12,848 nucleotides of DNA, from contig CAJVYK010000045.1 in assembly GCA_913009865.1 (NCBI GenBank), positions 1 through 12,848 of the forward strand. Reading direction: 5' to 3'. The stretch's first letter is position 1; each line of letters opens with the position of its first letter. The notes under the pieces were generated by a model, which ran no database searches, had not been told where the DNA came from, and saw only the letters and a program-made list of their open reading frames with translations. Of this stretch, positions 6,121-12,698 are shown in pieces. A program made the translations under genes and the position numbers. The stretch is from an uncultured bacterium. GTDB lineage: Bacteria > Planctomycetota > Phycisphaerae > Sedimentisphaerales > Anaerobacaceae.

Positions 6121-7769
6121 TATTTCTCCGTTTTGCGAATAAGAGCCACTACTTCGAGTATTTTACCTTTCGAATAGTTGAAACCTTTTTTGGATGCTAT
6201 CTTATCTAAAGGTAAAGTGCCGTAGCGCTGCTGGATTTCATTTAGTATATTATTGGGTATTATCAATACGCCGGAGGTGGGCTGTTTCGCCCAGGTTACA
6301 ACATCTTCTTCGCTGCGAAGCGGCTTAATTTGTCTGCCGACGTAAAAATTTAGACTCGGCTCACCATATTTATAGGTCGCCACAGGTGTATCTTTAGCGG
6401 TCTTTGCGTTCACAGCCCGTGCGATAGGGGGAGATATTTTTACCTGTTCAACTGCCGGCAGTACCCCAAACAAAACAGGAATCTCGAAGACGAGCATTCC
6501 AATAAGTACCACCTCAGCGCTGACCTTGGGTCGATTGGCTCGCTGCTGGTGGATAGCAATTACGGCCATAGCTGATAACACTATACCTGATGCTAAGCCG
6601 GACCATCGCAGGCCGGGTATCTGCAGAAACCACGGCCCGACCATCAGGCCAAGTGCCATTATAATAGCCAATGGGCCGAAAAACCATACTCCTCGCCGCA
6701 GCCAGATTCTATCACGCTCATTCAACCTGTCCTGCTGTGCTGCGACAATCGTACCGGCCACTGCCATGGCCAGAGCCGGCCATATAAATAATATGTAGTG
6801 TGGAAGTTTGGTAGCTGCCAGCGTCATTATAATAAAAGTGGGTACAATCCAGCCAATCAAGAAGATTCGGCCATATTTGCCGCCGACTCTTCCGCCGGCA
6901 ACAGCCGAGAAAGCTGCCGGCAGGTGCAGCGTCCAGGGAAAAAACCCCACGATAATAACGGGCAGATAGTATGGCAGATAGAGCAGGAAATTACCGCCGT
7001 GATGCTCCATCGGTTTAAGTGCCCGTGTTATTACGTGTCTGCCTATGAATACGCGTAGAAACTCGCCATTGGTAGCATTGTTGGCCGGAACCGCCCATGC
7101 GATAAAAATCAAAAATCCTATTGCCAGACTGGCGCCAATCGGCCAAGCACGCCGCCATATACCTGTTTCTGTTTTCCTGTTGAGCCACAGGATAGTTGCT
7201 ATTGCCGGGACGGGCATTAGCCCTATCGGCCCTTTGGTCAACATCGCCAAACCTAATGCAGCTCCCATCAAAATTACGCCTGACACGCGCATTCCGGAGC
7301 TGAGCGATTGCGCGAAAATCGCCATTACGGCAACTATGAATGGCAGCAGCACCGCATCAGAGGTTGCTGCGGTGCCGATACCCAATACCATAAATGTTGA
7401 TGCTAAAATAACCATTGCCCACAATCCTGCCTTTTTGTCCATAAACCGCCGCCCGATAAAAAATGTCAGCAGACAGGTTAATGCAGTACCTATCGCAGCC
7501 CAAAAGCGGCAGGCGAGTTCTGTCGGCCCGAGCAGCCGAACAGGCAGAGACATCAGCCAGTAAAAAAGTATCGGTTTGTCAGGCCACATTTTGCCGTTGA
7601 GGGTGGGAACCATGTAATTGCCGGACTCGGTCATTTCCACCACCGCCCGTGCAAAGCGGGGCTCGTCACGGTCCCATAGTGTGCTGCGCGTGCTCACAAA
7701 CAAATATTTACCCATAATCGCCAAGGCAATCAGGGCTGCAGCGACCCAATAATGGGTTTTTCCTGCCAT
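6120..7769 (-). CDS. GT39/ArnT-like lipid-linked sugar transferase (first copy)
   Basis: This 549-residue integral membrane glycosyltransferase of the PMT/ArnT (GT39/GT83, GT-C) type transfers a sugar from a polyprenyl-phosphate donor on the outer face of the inner membrane. The first external loop carries the catalytic motif LWDRDEPRFA (31-40, Asp35-Glu36), followed by SGNYMVPTLNGKMWPDKP and YW, exactly as in ArnT-type enzymes. About a dozen hydrophobic helices follow, then a C-terminal soluble part from about residue 455 (KTAKDTPVATYKYGEPSLNFYVG). Length matches ArnT. It heads a minus-strand operon with the PAP2-methyltransferase fusion (1-base overlap). No Shine-Dalgarno lies next to the ATG; an AGGAG sits 27 bases upstream, too far to serve it. 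The acceptor could be lipid A, another glycolipid or a protein and cannot be decided here. Confidence 0.92.
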   Translation of the reverse strand: MAGKTHYWVAAALIALAIMGKYLFVSTRSTLWDRDEPRFARAVVEMTESGNYMVPTLNGKMWPDKPILFYWLMSLPVRLLGPTELACRFWAAIGTALTCLLTFFIGRRFMDKKAGLWAMVILASTFMVLGIGTAATSDAVLLPFIVAVMAIFAQSLSSGMRVSGVILMGAALGLAMLTKGPIGLMPVPAIATILWLNRKTETGIWRRAWPIGASLAIGFLIFIAWAVPANNATNGEFLRVFIGRHVITRALKPMEHHGGNFLLYLPYYLPVIIVGFFPWTLHLPAAFSAVAGGRVGGKYGRIFLIGWIVPTFIIMTLAATKLPHYILFIWPALAMAVAGTIVAAQQDRLNERDRIWLRRGVWFFGPLAIIMALGLMVGPWFLQIPGLRWSGLASGIVLSAMAVIAIHQQRANRPKVSAEVVLIGMLVFEIPVLFGVLPAVEQVKISPPIARAVNAKTAKDTPVATYKYGEPSLNFYVGRQIKPLRSEEDVVTWAKQPTSGVLIIPNNILNEIQQRYGTLPLDKIASKKGFNYSKGKILEVVALIRKTEK

Positions 7770-7832
7770 TGTTGTCTGTATTTTCGCTATCTTTGGCTCC
7801 TAAATCTTCCGTCATATTTATGTTGGGCTTCT

Positions 7833-7861
7833 ATGATAGAAGGGCGGAATTCTAAAATCAA
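7833..7861 (-). promoter_or_regulatory. Promoter of the GT39-PAP2-hydrolase operon
   Basis: On the minus strand TTGATT (7861-7856) is separated by 17 bases from TATCAT (7838-7833, five of six consensus bases). Transcription would start near 7826, giving a leader of about 56 bases before the ATG at 7769. It is back to back with a plus-strand promoter whose -35 begins 9 bases away. Confidence 0.55.
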
Positions 7862-7869
7862 ATGTTTTC

Positions 7870-7898
7870 TTGCCAACTCTCTTTACTGGATTTATACT
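7870..7898 (+). promoter_or_regulatory. Promoter of the deacetylase-GT2-phosphatase-fold operon
   Basis: TTGCCA (7870-7875, five of six) and TATACT (7893-7898, five of six) have the optimal 17-base spacer. The predicted start near 7905 gives a leader of about 60 bases. The position in the divergent intergenic region and the good match support it. Confidence 0.6.
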
Positions 7899-7964
7899 TT
7901 TGCAAGTAAGCAAAGCGCAAAAGAATGTGCTTAGCCACTGTGTTGCTGCTTAAACTTGTTGCTA

Positions 7965-8813
7965 ATGGACAGGCAAATCATAATAAATGCAGATGATTTT
8001 GGTCTTTGCCAAAGCGTCAACAAAGCCGTTGCTCAGGCCCATACCGATGGCGTTCTGACGAGTGCAACGGTTATGGCCAATATGCCTGCTGCCCGTGAAG
8101 CTATTGATATAGCTAAAAAACTGCCCAATCTTGGTGTGGGAGTCCACCTTAATATATTCGAGGGACATGCACTATCCACAGATAAGCTCGTTCATTGCTT
8201 GCTTGACTCCAAGGGACAATTTGCATTGTCGCCGTCCAAGCTGGCGCTGTTATCTTTAGGCACAAGCACGATTAAAAATGCAGTAAGGATTGAGTTTGCA
8301 GCGCAGATTCAATGGGCAATTGACAATGGTCTAAGGCCTACCCATATAGACTCGCATAAGCATATTCACAGTTTTCCGGTAATATTTCCAATGGTTTGCG
8401 AATTGGCCGGTCAGTTTGGCATTTCCGCTATCCGATTTACCTATGAACCAGGTAAGGTTTGCCAAACACCCTGGCCTTTGCCAGGTAAAGGCGGAAGGAA
8501 AAGAGCATGGCTGATTCGGCATATGGCAAGGATAAACCGCCTGCAGAATTCGAGCTTTCTGAAAACCAAAGCTGTTCTCGGCATTGCACATACGGGCAAA
8601 GTCGATGTTGATTTTTTCAAGGCCGTTACTTTATATAATTCTACAGAAATTGTGGAAGTAATGACCCATCCAGGTTATATTGACGGTCTATATGCGGATA
8701 GAACCAGACTAATTGAACAGCGGAAGCTGGAACTCGACGCCCTTTGCAGTGATAAAACAAGACAGTATTTCAAAGCCGCCGAGATAGAACTAATACATTA
8801 TGGACAGCTATAA
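7965..8813 (+). CDS. ChbG/HpnK (YdjC) family carbohydrate deacetylase
   Basis: This 282-residue protein has the YdjC fold, metal-dependent deacetylases that remove acetyl groups from N-acetylated sugars (ChbG on chitooligosaccharides, HpnK in hopanoid side-chain synthesis). The metal and catalytic signature is intact: INADDFGL (D10, D11), GVGVHLNI (H61), and THIDSHKHIH (D129, H131, H133, H135). I chose ATG 7965 because the protein then begins MDRQIIINADDFGL, the usual family N terminus; a TTG three codons earlier is possible, and neither has a Shine-Dalgarno. It overlaps the following GT2 gene by 14 bases, so the two are translationally coupled. Beside a polyprenyl-phosphate GT2 and ArnT-like enzymes, it could deacetylate a lipid-linked HexNAc, as ArnD deformylates Ara4FN. 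No hopanoid genes are visible, so hopanoid biosynthesis is less favoured. Confidence 0.9.
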   Translation: MDRQIIINADDFGLCQSVNKAVAQAHTDGVLTSATVMANMPAAREAIDIAKKLPNLGVGVHLNIFEGHALSTDKLVHCLLDSKGQFALSPSKLALLSLGTSTIKNAVRIEFAAQIQWAIDNGLRPTHIDSHKHIHSFPVIFPMVCELAGQFGISAIRFTYEPGKVCQTPWPLPGKGGRKRAWLIRHMARINRLQNSSFLKTKAVLGIAHTGKVDVDFFKAVTLYNSTEIVEVMTHPGYIDGLYADRTRLIEQRKLELDALCSDKTRQYFKAAEIELIHYGQL

Positions 8814-9789
8814 CAAACAGACTAATGTTGAATGTTCCATTGTTGTACCGCTTTACAACGAGGCGGAAACGGTCGGCGAGCTTTATAAGCGGTTGTCTAA
8901 AACAATGAGACAAACCGGACTGAGTTATGAACTGATATTTATAGATGACGGTAGTACAGATAAAACATTAGAGCTATTGAAGGACATTGCTGACGAAGAC
9001 AACAAGGTTGTAGTTGTCGAACTTCGCCGAAATTTCGGCCAGACTCCCGCTTTAGCCGCCGGTTTTGATACCACAAGCGGGCGGATAATAATATCAATGG
9101 ATGGCGACCTTCAGCATGCCCCCGAAGAAATACCGGAATTCCTTAAAAAAATTGAAGATGGCTACGATATAGTCAGCGGCTGGCGTGAGCACAGACTGGA
9201 CAATCTGATAATGAGAAAGATTCCCTCTAAAATAGCCAACTGGCTTGCTTCAAAAGTTAGTGGGGTCGATATTCACGATTTCGGCACTACATTCAAAGCC
9301 TACAGACGAGAGGTTCTCGAACAGTTAAATCTTTACGGAGAGATGCACAGATTTATTCCGGCGCTACTATCAAAGAGCGGCGCCAAAATAACCGAGATTC
9401 CCATAAAAAACATCATCCGTCCGAAAGGGACGAGTAACTATGGAATCTCCAGGACATTCAAAGTTATCCTCGATTTGATAACGTTGCGATTTCTGCTTGG
9501 ATATGTAAGCAGGCCGCTGCACTTTTTTGGCAAGGCGGCTTTATGTTGTATTTCTGCAGCAGTATTTATAACTGCTTATATAGTCTACGACAAATTTGTG
9601 TATAACGTGCCTATTTTTGTTGCACATGGTCCGCTGGCAGGGCTGGCGGCTATGCTGCTGCTGGTCGGCTTAGCATTTATTACCACGGGCTTAATAGGAG
9701 AAATGATAAGCAGAGTGTATTTCGAAACAACGAACAAAAAGATATATTCGGTGCGTAAAGTGCACCGCAGGGAAATCTCGGCGGTTTAA
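8800..9789 (+). CDS. GT2 polyprenyl-phosphate glycosyltransferase (DPM1/ArnC/GtrB type)
   Basis: This 329-residue membrane-bound glycosyltransferase should load a sugar from a nucleotide donor onto polyprenyl phosphate on the cytoplasmic face. The GT-A domain shows VVPLYNEAE (15-23), IDDGSTD (48-54), RRNFGQTPALAAGFD (76-90), and the metal motif MDGDLQ (100-105, D101 and D103). FGTTFKAYRR (161-170) and RPKGTSNYG (207-215) are family hallmarks, the last being the R-x-x-G-x-S-x-Y acceptor-loop motif. Two C-terminal membrane helices follow (about 243-264 and 276-299), as in ArnC, GtrB and YkcC-like proteins. The start overlaps the deacetylase gene by 14 bases and the next gene begins 6 bases after its stop, a tight three-gene operon. 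The identity of the sugar is not visible in the sequence. Confidence 0.93.
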   Translation: MDSYNKQTNVECSIVVPLYNEAETVGELYKRLSKTMRQTGLSYELIFIDDGSTDKTLELLKDIADEDNKVVVVELRRNFGQTPALAAGFDTTSGRIIISMDGDLQHAPEEIPEFLKKIEDGYDIVSGWREHRLDNLIMRKIPSKIANWLASKVSGVDIHDFGTTFKAYRREVLEQLNLYGEMHRFIPALLSKSGAKITEIPIKNIIRPKGTSNYGISRTFKVILDLITLRFLLGYVSRPLHFFGKAALCCISAAVFITAYIVYDKFVYNVPIFVAHGPLAGLAAMLLLVGLAFITTGLIGEMISRVYFETTNKKIYSVRKVHRREISAV

Positions 9790-9795
9790 CGGAAA

Positions 9796-10344
9796 ATGAA
9801 GAAAAAGCAATCACCGATTGGCCTGATAATCGTTCTGCTGGTAACAGCGGCGGTAATACTTTTATTCAGACATTTTCGCATCAAAGATTTTAACATTATA
9901 AGTGCAGGAGTGCTTTTGACCAGCTCTCAGCCGAAAGGGATGGATTATACACGCCTTCTTTATAAATATCATCTCGCCACGATAGTCAATGTACGGTCAC
10001 GTTCCGAGCACCGGGAAAGAAACTGGTATAATGAAGAAATTATCTGGGTTAGAAATAACGGCGTTAATTATCTTGAACTGCCCGTTAAAAGGGGAAACTA
10101 TTTCCCTGATAACCAAACTCAGGAACAATTTCTTGCCATAATGGCCGACAGGAACAACCTGCCGGTGCTTCTGCATGGAAGTGGAGACAACAAAAGGGTT
10201 GCTATGCTGGTGGCGGTGTGGCTGAGAAAAAGTCAGGGCTATAGTCTTGAAAAAACTCTCGAGACGATTAAAAAGATTATCGATGACCGGGAACCAACTA
10301 ACGCTGAGATTGAATTTATAAGCAACCTGACAAAGGACAACTGA
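9796..10344 (+). CDS. Membrane-anchored DSP-fold pseudophosphatase
   Basis: This 182-residue protein has an N-terminal membrane helix (about 8-24) and a dual-specificity/Siw14-like phosphatase fold. AGVLLTSSQP (37-46) matches the family's 'yRSgQP' entry, LLYKYHLATIVNVRS (54-68) the 'lgIktVinLR' strand, and VLLHGSGDNKR (124-134) the P-loop. The canonical loop is H-C-x5-R; here it is H127-G128-x5-R134, so the nucleophilic Cys is Gly (codon GGA, two changes from a Cys codon). Classical Cys-phosphate catalysis should be impossible, and the protein is best read as a binding or regulatory pseudoenzyme. It is third in an operon with the deacetylase and GT2, so it may bind a phosphorylated lipid or sugar intermediate, or a partner enzyme. 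The frame is intact, with no sign of decay. Confidence 0.82.
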   Translation: MKKKQSPIGLIIVLLVTAAVILLFRHFRIKDFNIISAGVLLTSSQPKGMDYTRLLYKYHLATIVNVRSRSEHRERNWYNEEIIWVRNNGVNYLELPVKRGNYFPDNQTQEQFLAIMADRNNLPVLLHGSGDNKRVAMLVAVWLRKSQGYSLEKTLETIKKIIDDREPTNAEIEFISNLTKDN

Positions 10345-10359
10345 GTTAAAGGTTACTGC

Positions 10360-10499
10360 GGAGCTGTTGACAAAGTCGAGATTGCTTCGTCTCTACGCTT
10401 CTCGCAATGACACAAAGTGTGATTTTTCTGTCATTGCGAGGCCTGCGAAGCAGGCCGTGGCAATCTAAAATTTTACTTCGGGGGTTTTTCAACAGCCCC
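10360..10499. mobile_element. 140-bp MITE-like element with 5-bp target duplication
   Basis: The terminal inverted repeats are GGAGCTGTTGACAAA (10360-10374) and, on the other strand, GGGGCTGTTGAAAAA (10499-10485), with 13 of 15 positions identical. The element is flanked exactly by ACTGC on both sides (10355-10359 and 10500-10504), a perfect 5-bp direct repeat. It has no coding capacity. Removing it with one ACTGC restores a sensible ancestral junction (see the second GT39 gene). The family of the mobilising transposase cannot be told; Tn3-like elements give 5-bp duplications and GGGG ends but have longer inverted repeats. Confidence 0.85.
10379..10466. repeat. Nested inverted pair of REP-like units inside the MITE
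   Basis: Two related units, one 34 and one 38 bases long, face each other (10379-10412 and 10429-10466). Outer ends AGATTGC/GCAATCT and inner ends CTCGCAATGACA/TGTCATTGCGAG pair perfectly, so the transcript would form a long hairpin. The right unit holds its own hairpin GGCCTGC-GAA-GCAGGCC (10440-10456). The TGTCATTGCGAG...GCAATCT pattern is one I remember as widespread in bacterial genomes and metagenome bins. It may also serve as a bidirectional transcript end between the two convergent operons, though it lacks a clear T-run. Confidence 0.8.
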
Positions 10500-12167
10500 A
10501 CTGCCGTCAATTTTAACAATCGGCGCCGATTTATGAAACAGTATGCCCGGCACATTTTCATGATTCCTGCGATCGGCTTTTTTCTCATAATATACATTTC
10601 TGAATTGACCATCCTTATTTAATTCTTCCAAATGCTTTCCTGTAGCAAGTATCCAGTTACCTTGTTCGTAATACCTATACAGTATCAGTTTGTCTTCTAT
10701 TACAGGTATGACTCTGCCGAAATACTGTACGGTTCTCTTGGATACGTACCTGTAGGCTACGAGTTTATCGGAATCAGGAACAATCTGGGCGATTTTTTGG
10801 GAGAAATCGCGTGAATATCGGTTTATATCTAACTTTTCTGAAAAGACGGCGTAAAAAATCATGAACCAAACAACAATGCCGCTAAAGCCTGCCATACATG
10901 CAATAACACGATGTTTTCGGATAAATAGCAGGGTAACTGTTAAGGTTATAGCTATTGTTATTACGCTGAGGGTTATTGTGCTGGCGAGGAACTGAGGTAT
11001 AAATATCGCTATAAAAATCGGGCCGGCTATTGCAGCTATAATTATAGCTGCAATGTGATATCGCAGGACGTTTAGTACAAACTTATCTGTATGCGCCTTT
11101 CGTACAAAAACCATATCTTCCAGCAGAATACCTATCAATATGGCCATTGCCGGCATCAAAGGCAGTATGTAGTGCTGACGTTTGCCGGCGTTGATGGTAA
11201 GAAAGACAAAATCAAGAACAAACCACAGCCACAAGAATTTCATTATCGGCTGCTTTTTCTTCCAGACCCTGTAAAAAGGAGCAGCTATAGCCATAGGCAG
11301 AAAAGCGAACCAAGGGGTAATATACTTGAACGCTATAAGCAGATAGTAGTAAATTGGCTGGTTGCCCCTTGCATAGCTGCCGAAGAAGCGGTCAAAAAAC
11401 TCGTGTTTCCATAGTGTTAAATCCCAGTTCATTTTGTAAGCAATAAACAACGGCCACGGCAGTGTTATAGCCAGGAAAATAATGCTTCCCACAACCGGCA
11501 GAAGCTTCGGTACCAGTTTCCATTTGTGGTTAATGACCGTATAAAAAAACAGAGGAATAAAAACGTACGGAAGAGGAGCCGGCCCCTTGGCCAACATTCC
11601 CAGCCCAAGACTTATCCAGAAAATCAACATATATATGACCTGTCGTCTGCGGTTTTGTGTACTAACAGCGGAATAGAAACTCAGAAAACACAATATAATG
11701 AAAAAGGCGAGGGTCATTTCCGGCCGTGCTTTGTGGGAACAACGAATATAGCTCAACGATGTAGCCCAAACGGCTGTAGAAAGTACGGCAATTCTAAATG
11801 AAAGCCATCGGCTTACGAAGTAAAGAATAGCTGCTGCTGACAGAAATGCAAAGACGGCACTTGGCAGCCGAGCAGTAACCTCATCGACATCACCGGTAAT
11901 TTTTGCCAGGCCCGCCACCAGCCAATAGGAAAGCGGTGTTTTATTAAGGCGGGGCTGACCGTTACACGTGGGCCAAAGCCAATCACCGCTTGTTAGCATT
12001 TCACGGGCCGTAACTGAAACAAGACACTCATGACTGTTCAGTGTCATCCTGGAGAGCATCCAGGTCGAACTTACCGCCGACAGCAGCAATACCCAACAGA
12101 CGACAATGCTTTTTATTCTTTTGCTGTTTCCATGGCTATCTTCTATTTCGTAACTTATATGTGGCAT
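10473..12167 (-). CDS. GT39/ArnT-like transferase (second copy), 3' end altered by MITE
   Basis: This polytopic GT-C glycosyltransferase of 564 residues from ATG 12167 is distantly related to the first GT39 enzyme. The first external loop aligns without gaps to the other copy but reads LNSHECLVSVTAREML instead of LWDRDEPRFARAVVEM, so the catalytic Asp-Glu is His46-Glu47; SGDWLWPTCNGQPRLNKTPLSYW follows as expected. His-Glu may be a subfamily variant, not an inactivation. I chose ATG 12167 because it begins 7 bases after the stop of the LAB_N gene; a TTG at 12200 would overlap that gene. The last eight residues (GAVEKPPK) and the stop are encoded by the MITE end. Before insertion the protein would have ended with Ser-Asn-Leu-stop, at 10346-10348. 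It probably transfers a lipid-linked sugar to an outer-face acceptor. Confidence 0.9.
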   Translation of the reverse strand: MPHISYEIEDSHGNSKRIKSIVVCWVLLLSAVSSTWMLSRMTLNSHECLVSVTAREMLTSGDWLWPTCNGQPRLNKTPLSYWLVAGLAKITGDVDEVTARLPSAVFAFLSAAAILYFVSRWLSFRIAVLSTAVWATSLSYIRCSHKARPEMTLAFFIILCFLSFYSAVSTQNRRRQVIYMLIFWISLGLGMLAKGPAPLPYVFIPLFFYTVINHKWKLVPKLLPVVGSIIFLAITLPWPLFIAYKMNWDLTLWKHEFFDRFFGSYARGNQPIYYYLLIAFKYITPWFAFLPMAIAAPFYRVWKKKQPIMKFLWLWFVLDFVFLTINAGKRQHYILPLMPAMAILIGILLEDMVFVRKAHTDKFVLNVLRYHIAAIIIAAIAGPIFIAIFIPQFLASTITLSVITIAITLTVTLLFIRKHRVIACMAGFSGIVVWFMIFYAVFSEKLDINRYSRDFSQKIAQIVPDSDKLVAYRYVSKRTVQYFGRVIPVIEDKLILYRYYEQGNWILATGKHLEELNKDGQFRNVYYEKKADRRNHENVPGILFHKSAPIVKIDGSGAVEKPPK

Positions 12168-12174
12168 CTCTCTA

Positions 12175-12522
12175 TCAATCCCCGGTTTTTTCAATATCAA
12201 TTAATGTTCCTTTTCGGGCATGCTTATAAATCAAATGAATATTCCGCAGGTATATGAAGGTATTCAACGAAAATGCCAGCATAAAAACAGGATTTTTTAT
12301 ATGAACAGAATAGGTAAGTAAAATCATGCTGCCAGCCAATGACATAAACCAGAACGCTGTCGGAATGTGAGACTTTTTTTTGTATTCACTGACCAGCCAT
12401 TGGAGGATAAAACGTCCTCCGAATATCATCTGACCAACCAAAGCTACTGTTGCCCAGACGGGGTCATTCACTATCTGTTCCATTATTGCGCTCTTAAAGA
12501 ACTCAAATACTGAACCGAACAT
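12175..12522 (-). CDS. Lipid-A-biosynthesis N-terminal domain (LAB_N) protein
   Basis: This 115-residue membrane protein consists only of the LAB_N domain, which in some organisms is fused to the N terminus of lipid-A-disaccharide synthase or stands alone beside glycosyltransferases. The signature GQMIFGGRFILQWLVSEYKK (30-49), then HIPTAFWFMSLAGS and FIYLRNIHLIYK, is typical, with three predicted helices (about 22-43, 54-73, 78-98). The stand-alone form has no proven enzyme activity; its small multi-helix build and position next to GT39 make a role in presenting or moving a lipid-linked sugar possible. GGGAG lies 7 bases before the ATG. It is followed by the second GT39 gene on the same strand, so the two are very likely co-transcribed. 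The domain is confidently identified; the role is inferred. Confidence 0.88.
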   Translation of the reverse strand: MFGSVFEFFKSAIMEQIVNDPVWATVALVGQMIFGGRFILQWLVSEYKKKSHIPTAFWFMSLAGSMILLTYSVHIKNPVFMLAFSLNTFIYLRNIHLIYKHARKGTLIDIEKTGD

Positions 12523-12555
12523 ATTTCTTCTCCCATTTAAAGGTTAGTCCGAAGC

Positions 12556-12561
12556 ATTATA
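12556..12561 (-). promoter_or_regulatory. Possible -10 box upstream of the LAB_N gene
   Basis: A perfect TATAAT on the minus strand lies 33 bases before the LAB_N ATG, a suitable distance for a start near 12549. The region 17 bases further upstream (TGGGGT) is a poor -35, so this is weak evidence for a promoter. Apart from this, the 176 bases between the LAB_N gene and the truncated upstream gene (12523-12698) show nothing I can identify. Confidence 0.35.
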
Positions 12562-12698
12562 ACGGCATTTATTATCTAACCCCATCATGCTTAGCAGCAT
12601 CCTGCGAGAACACGTAAAATATACCAGCCCCAAAAAATCGAAAGAATACCTGGAACCGCACAGCTTTTCAGCGTTGACAGGAGAGTTTTTCAAAAGTG

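Noticed and set aside
7045..7563. A 172-codon plus-strand ORF opposite the first GT39 gene
   Set aside because: Shadow of a well-supported membrane protein gene; composition reflects antisense of hydrophobic codons.
7797..7801. AGGAG as the ribosome site of the first GT39 gene
   Set aside because: It is 27 bases from the ATG, and the frame between holds only ATA codons as possible starts, so it cannot serve a normal start.
10345..10472. MITE hairpins as a CRISPR or attachment site
   Set aside because: Only one inverted pair, no regularly spaced direct repeats, no integrase or cas gene. The 5-bp flanking duplication points to transposition.
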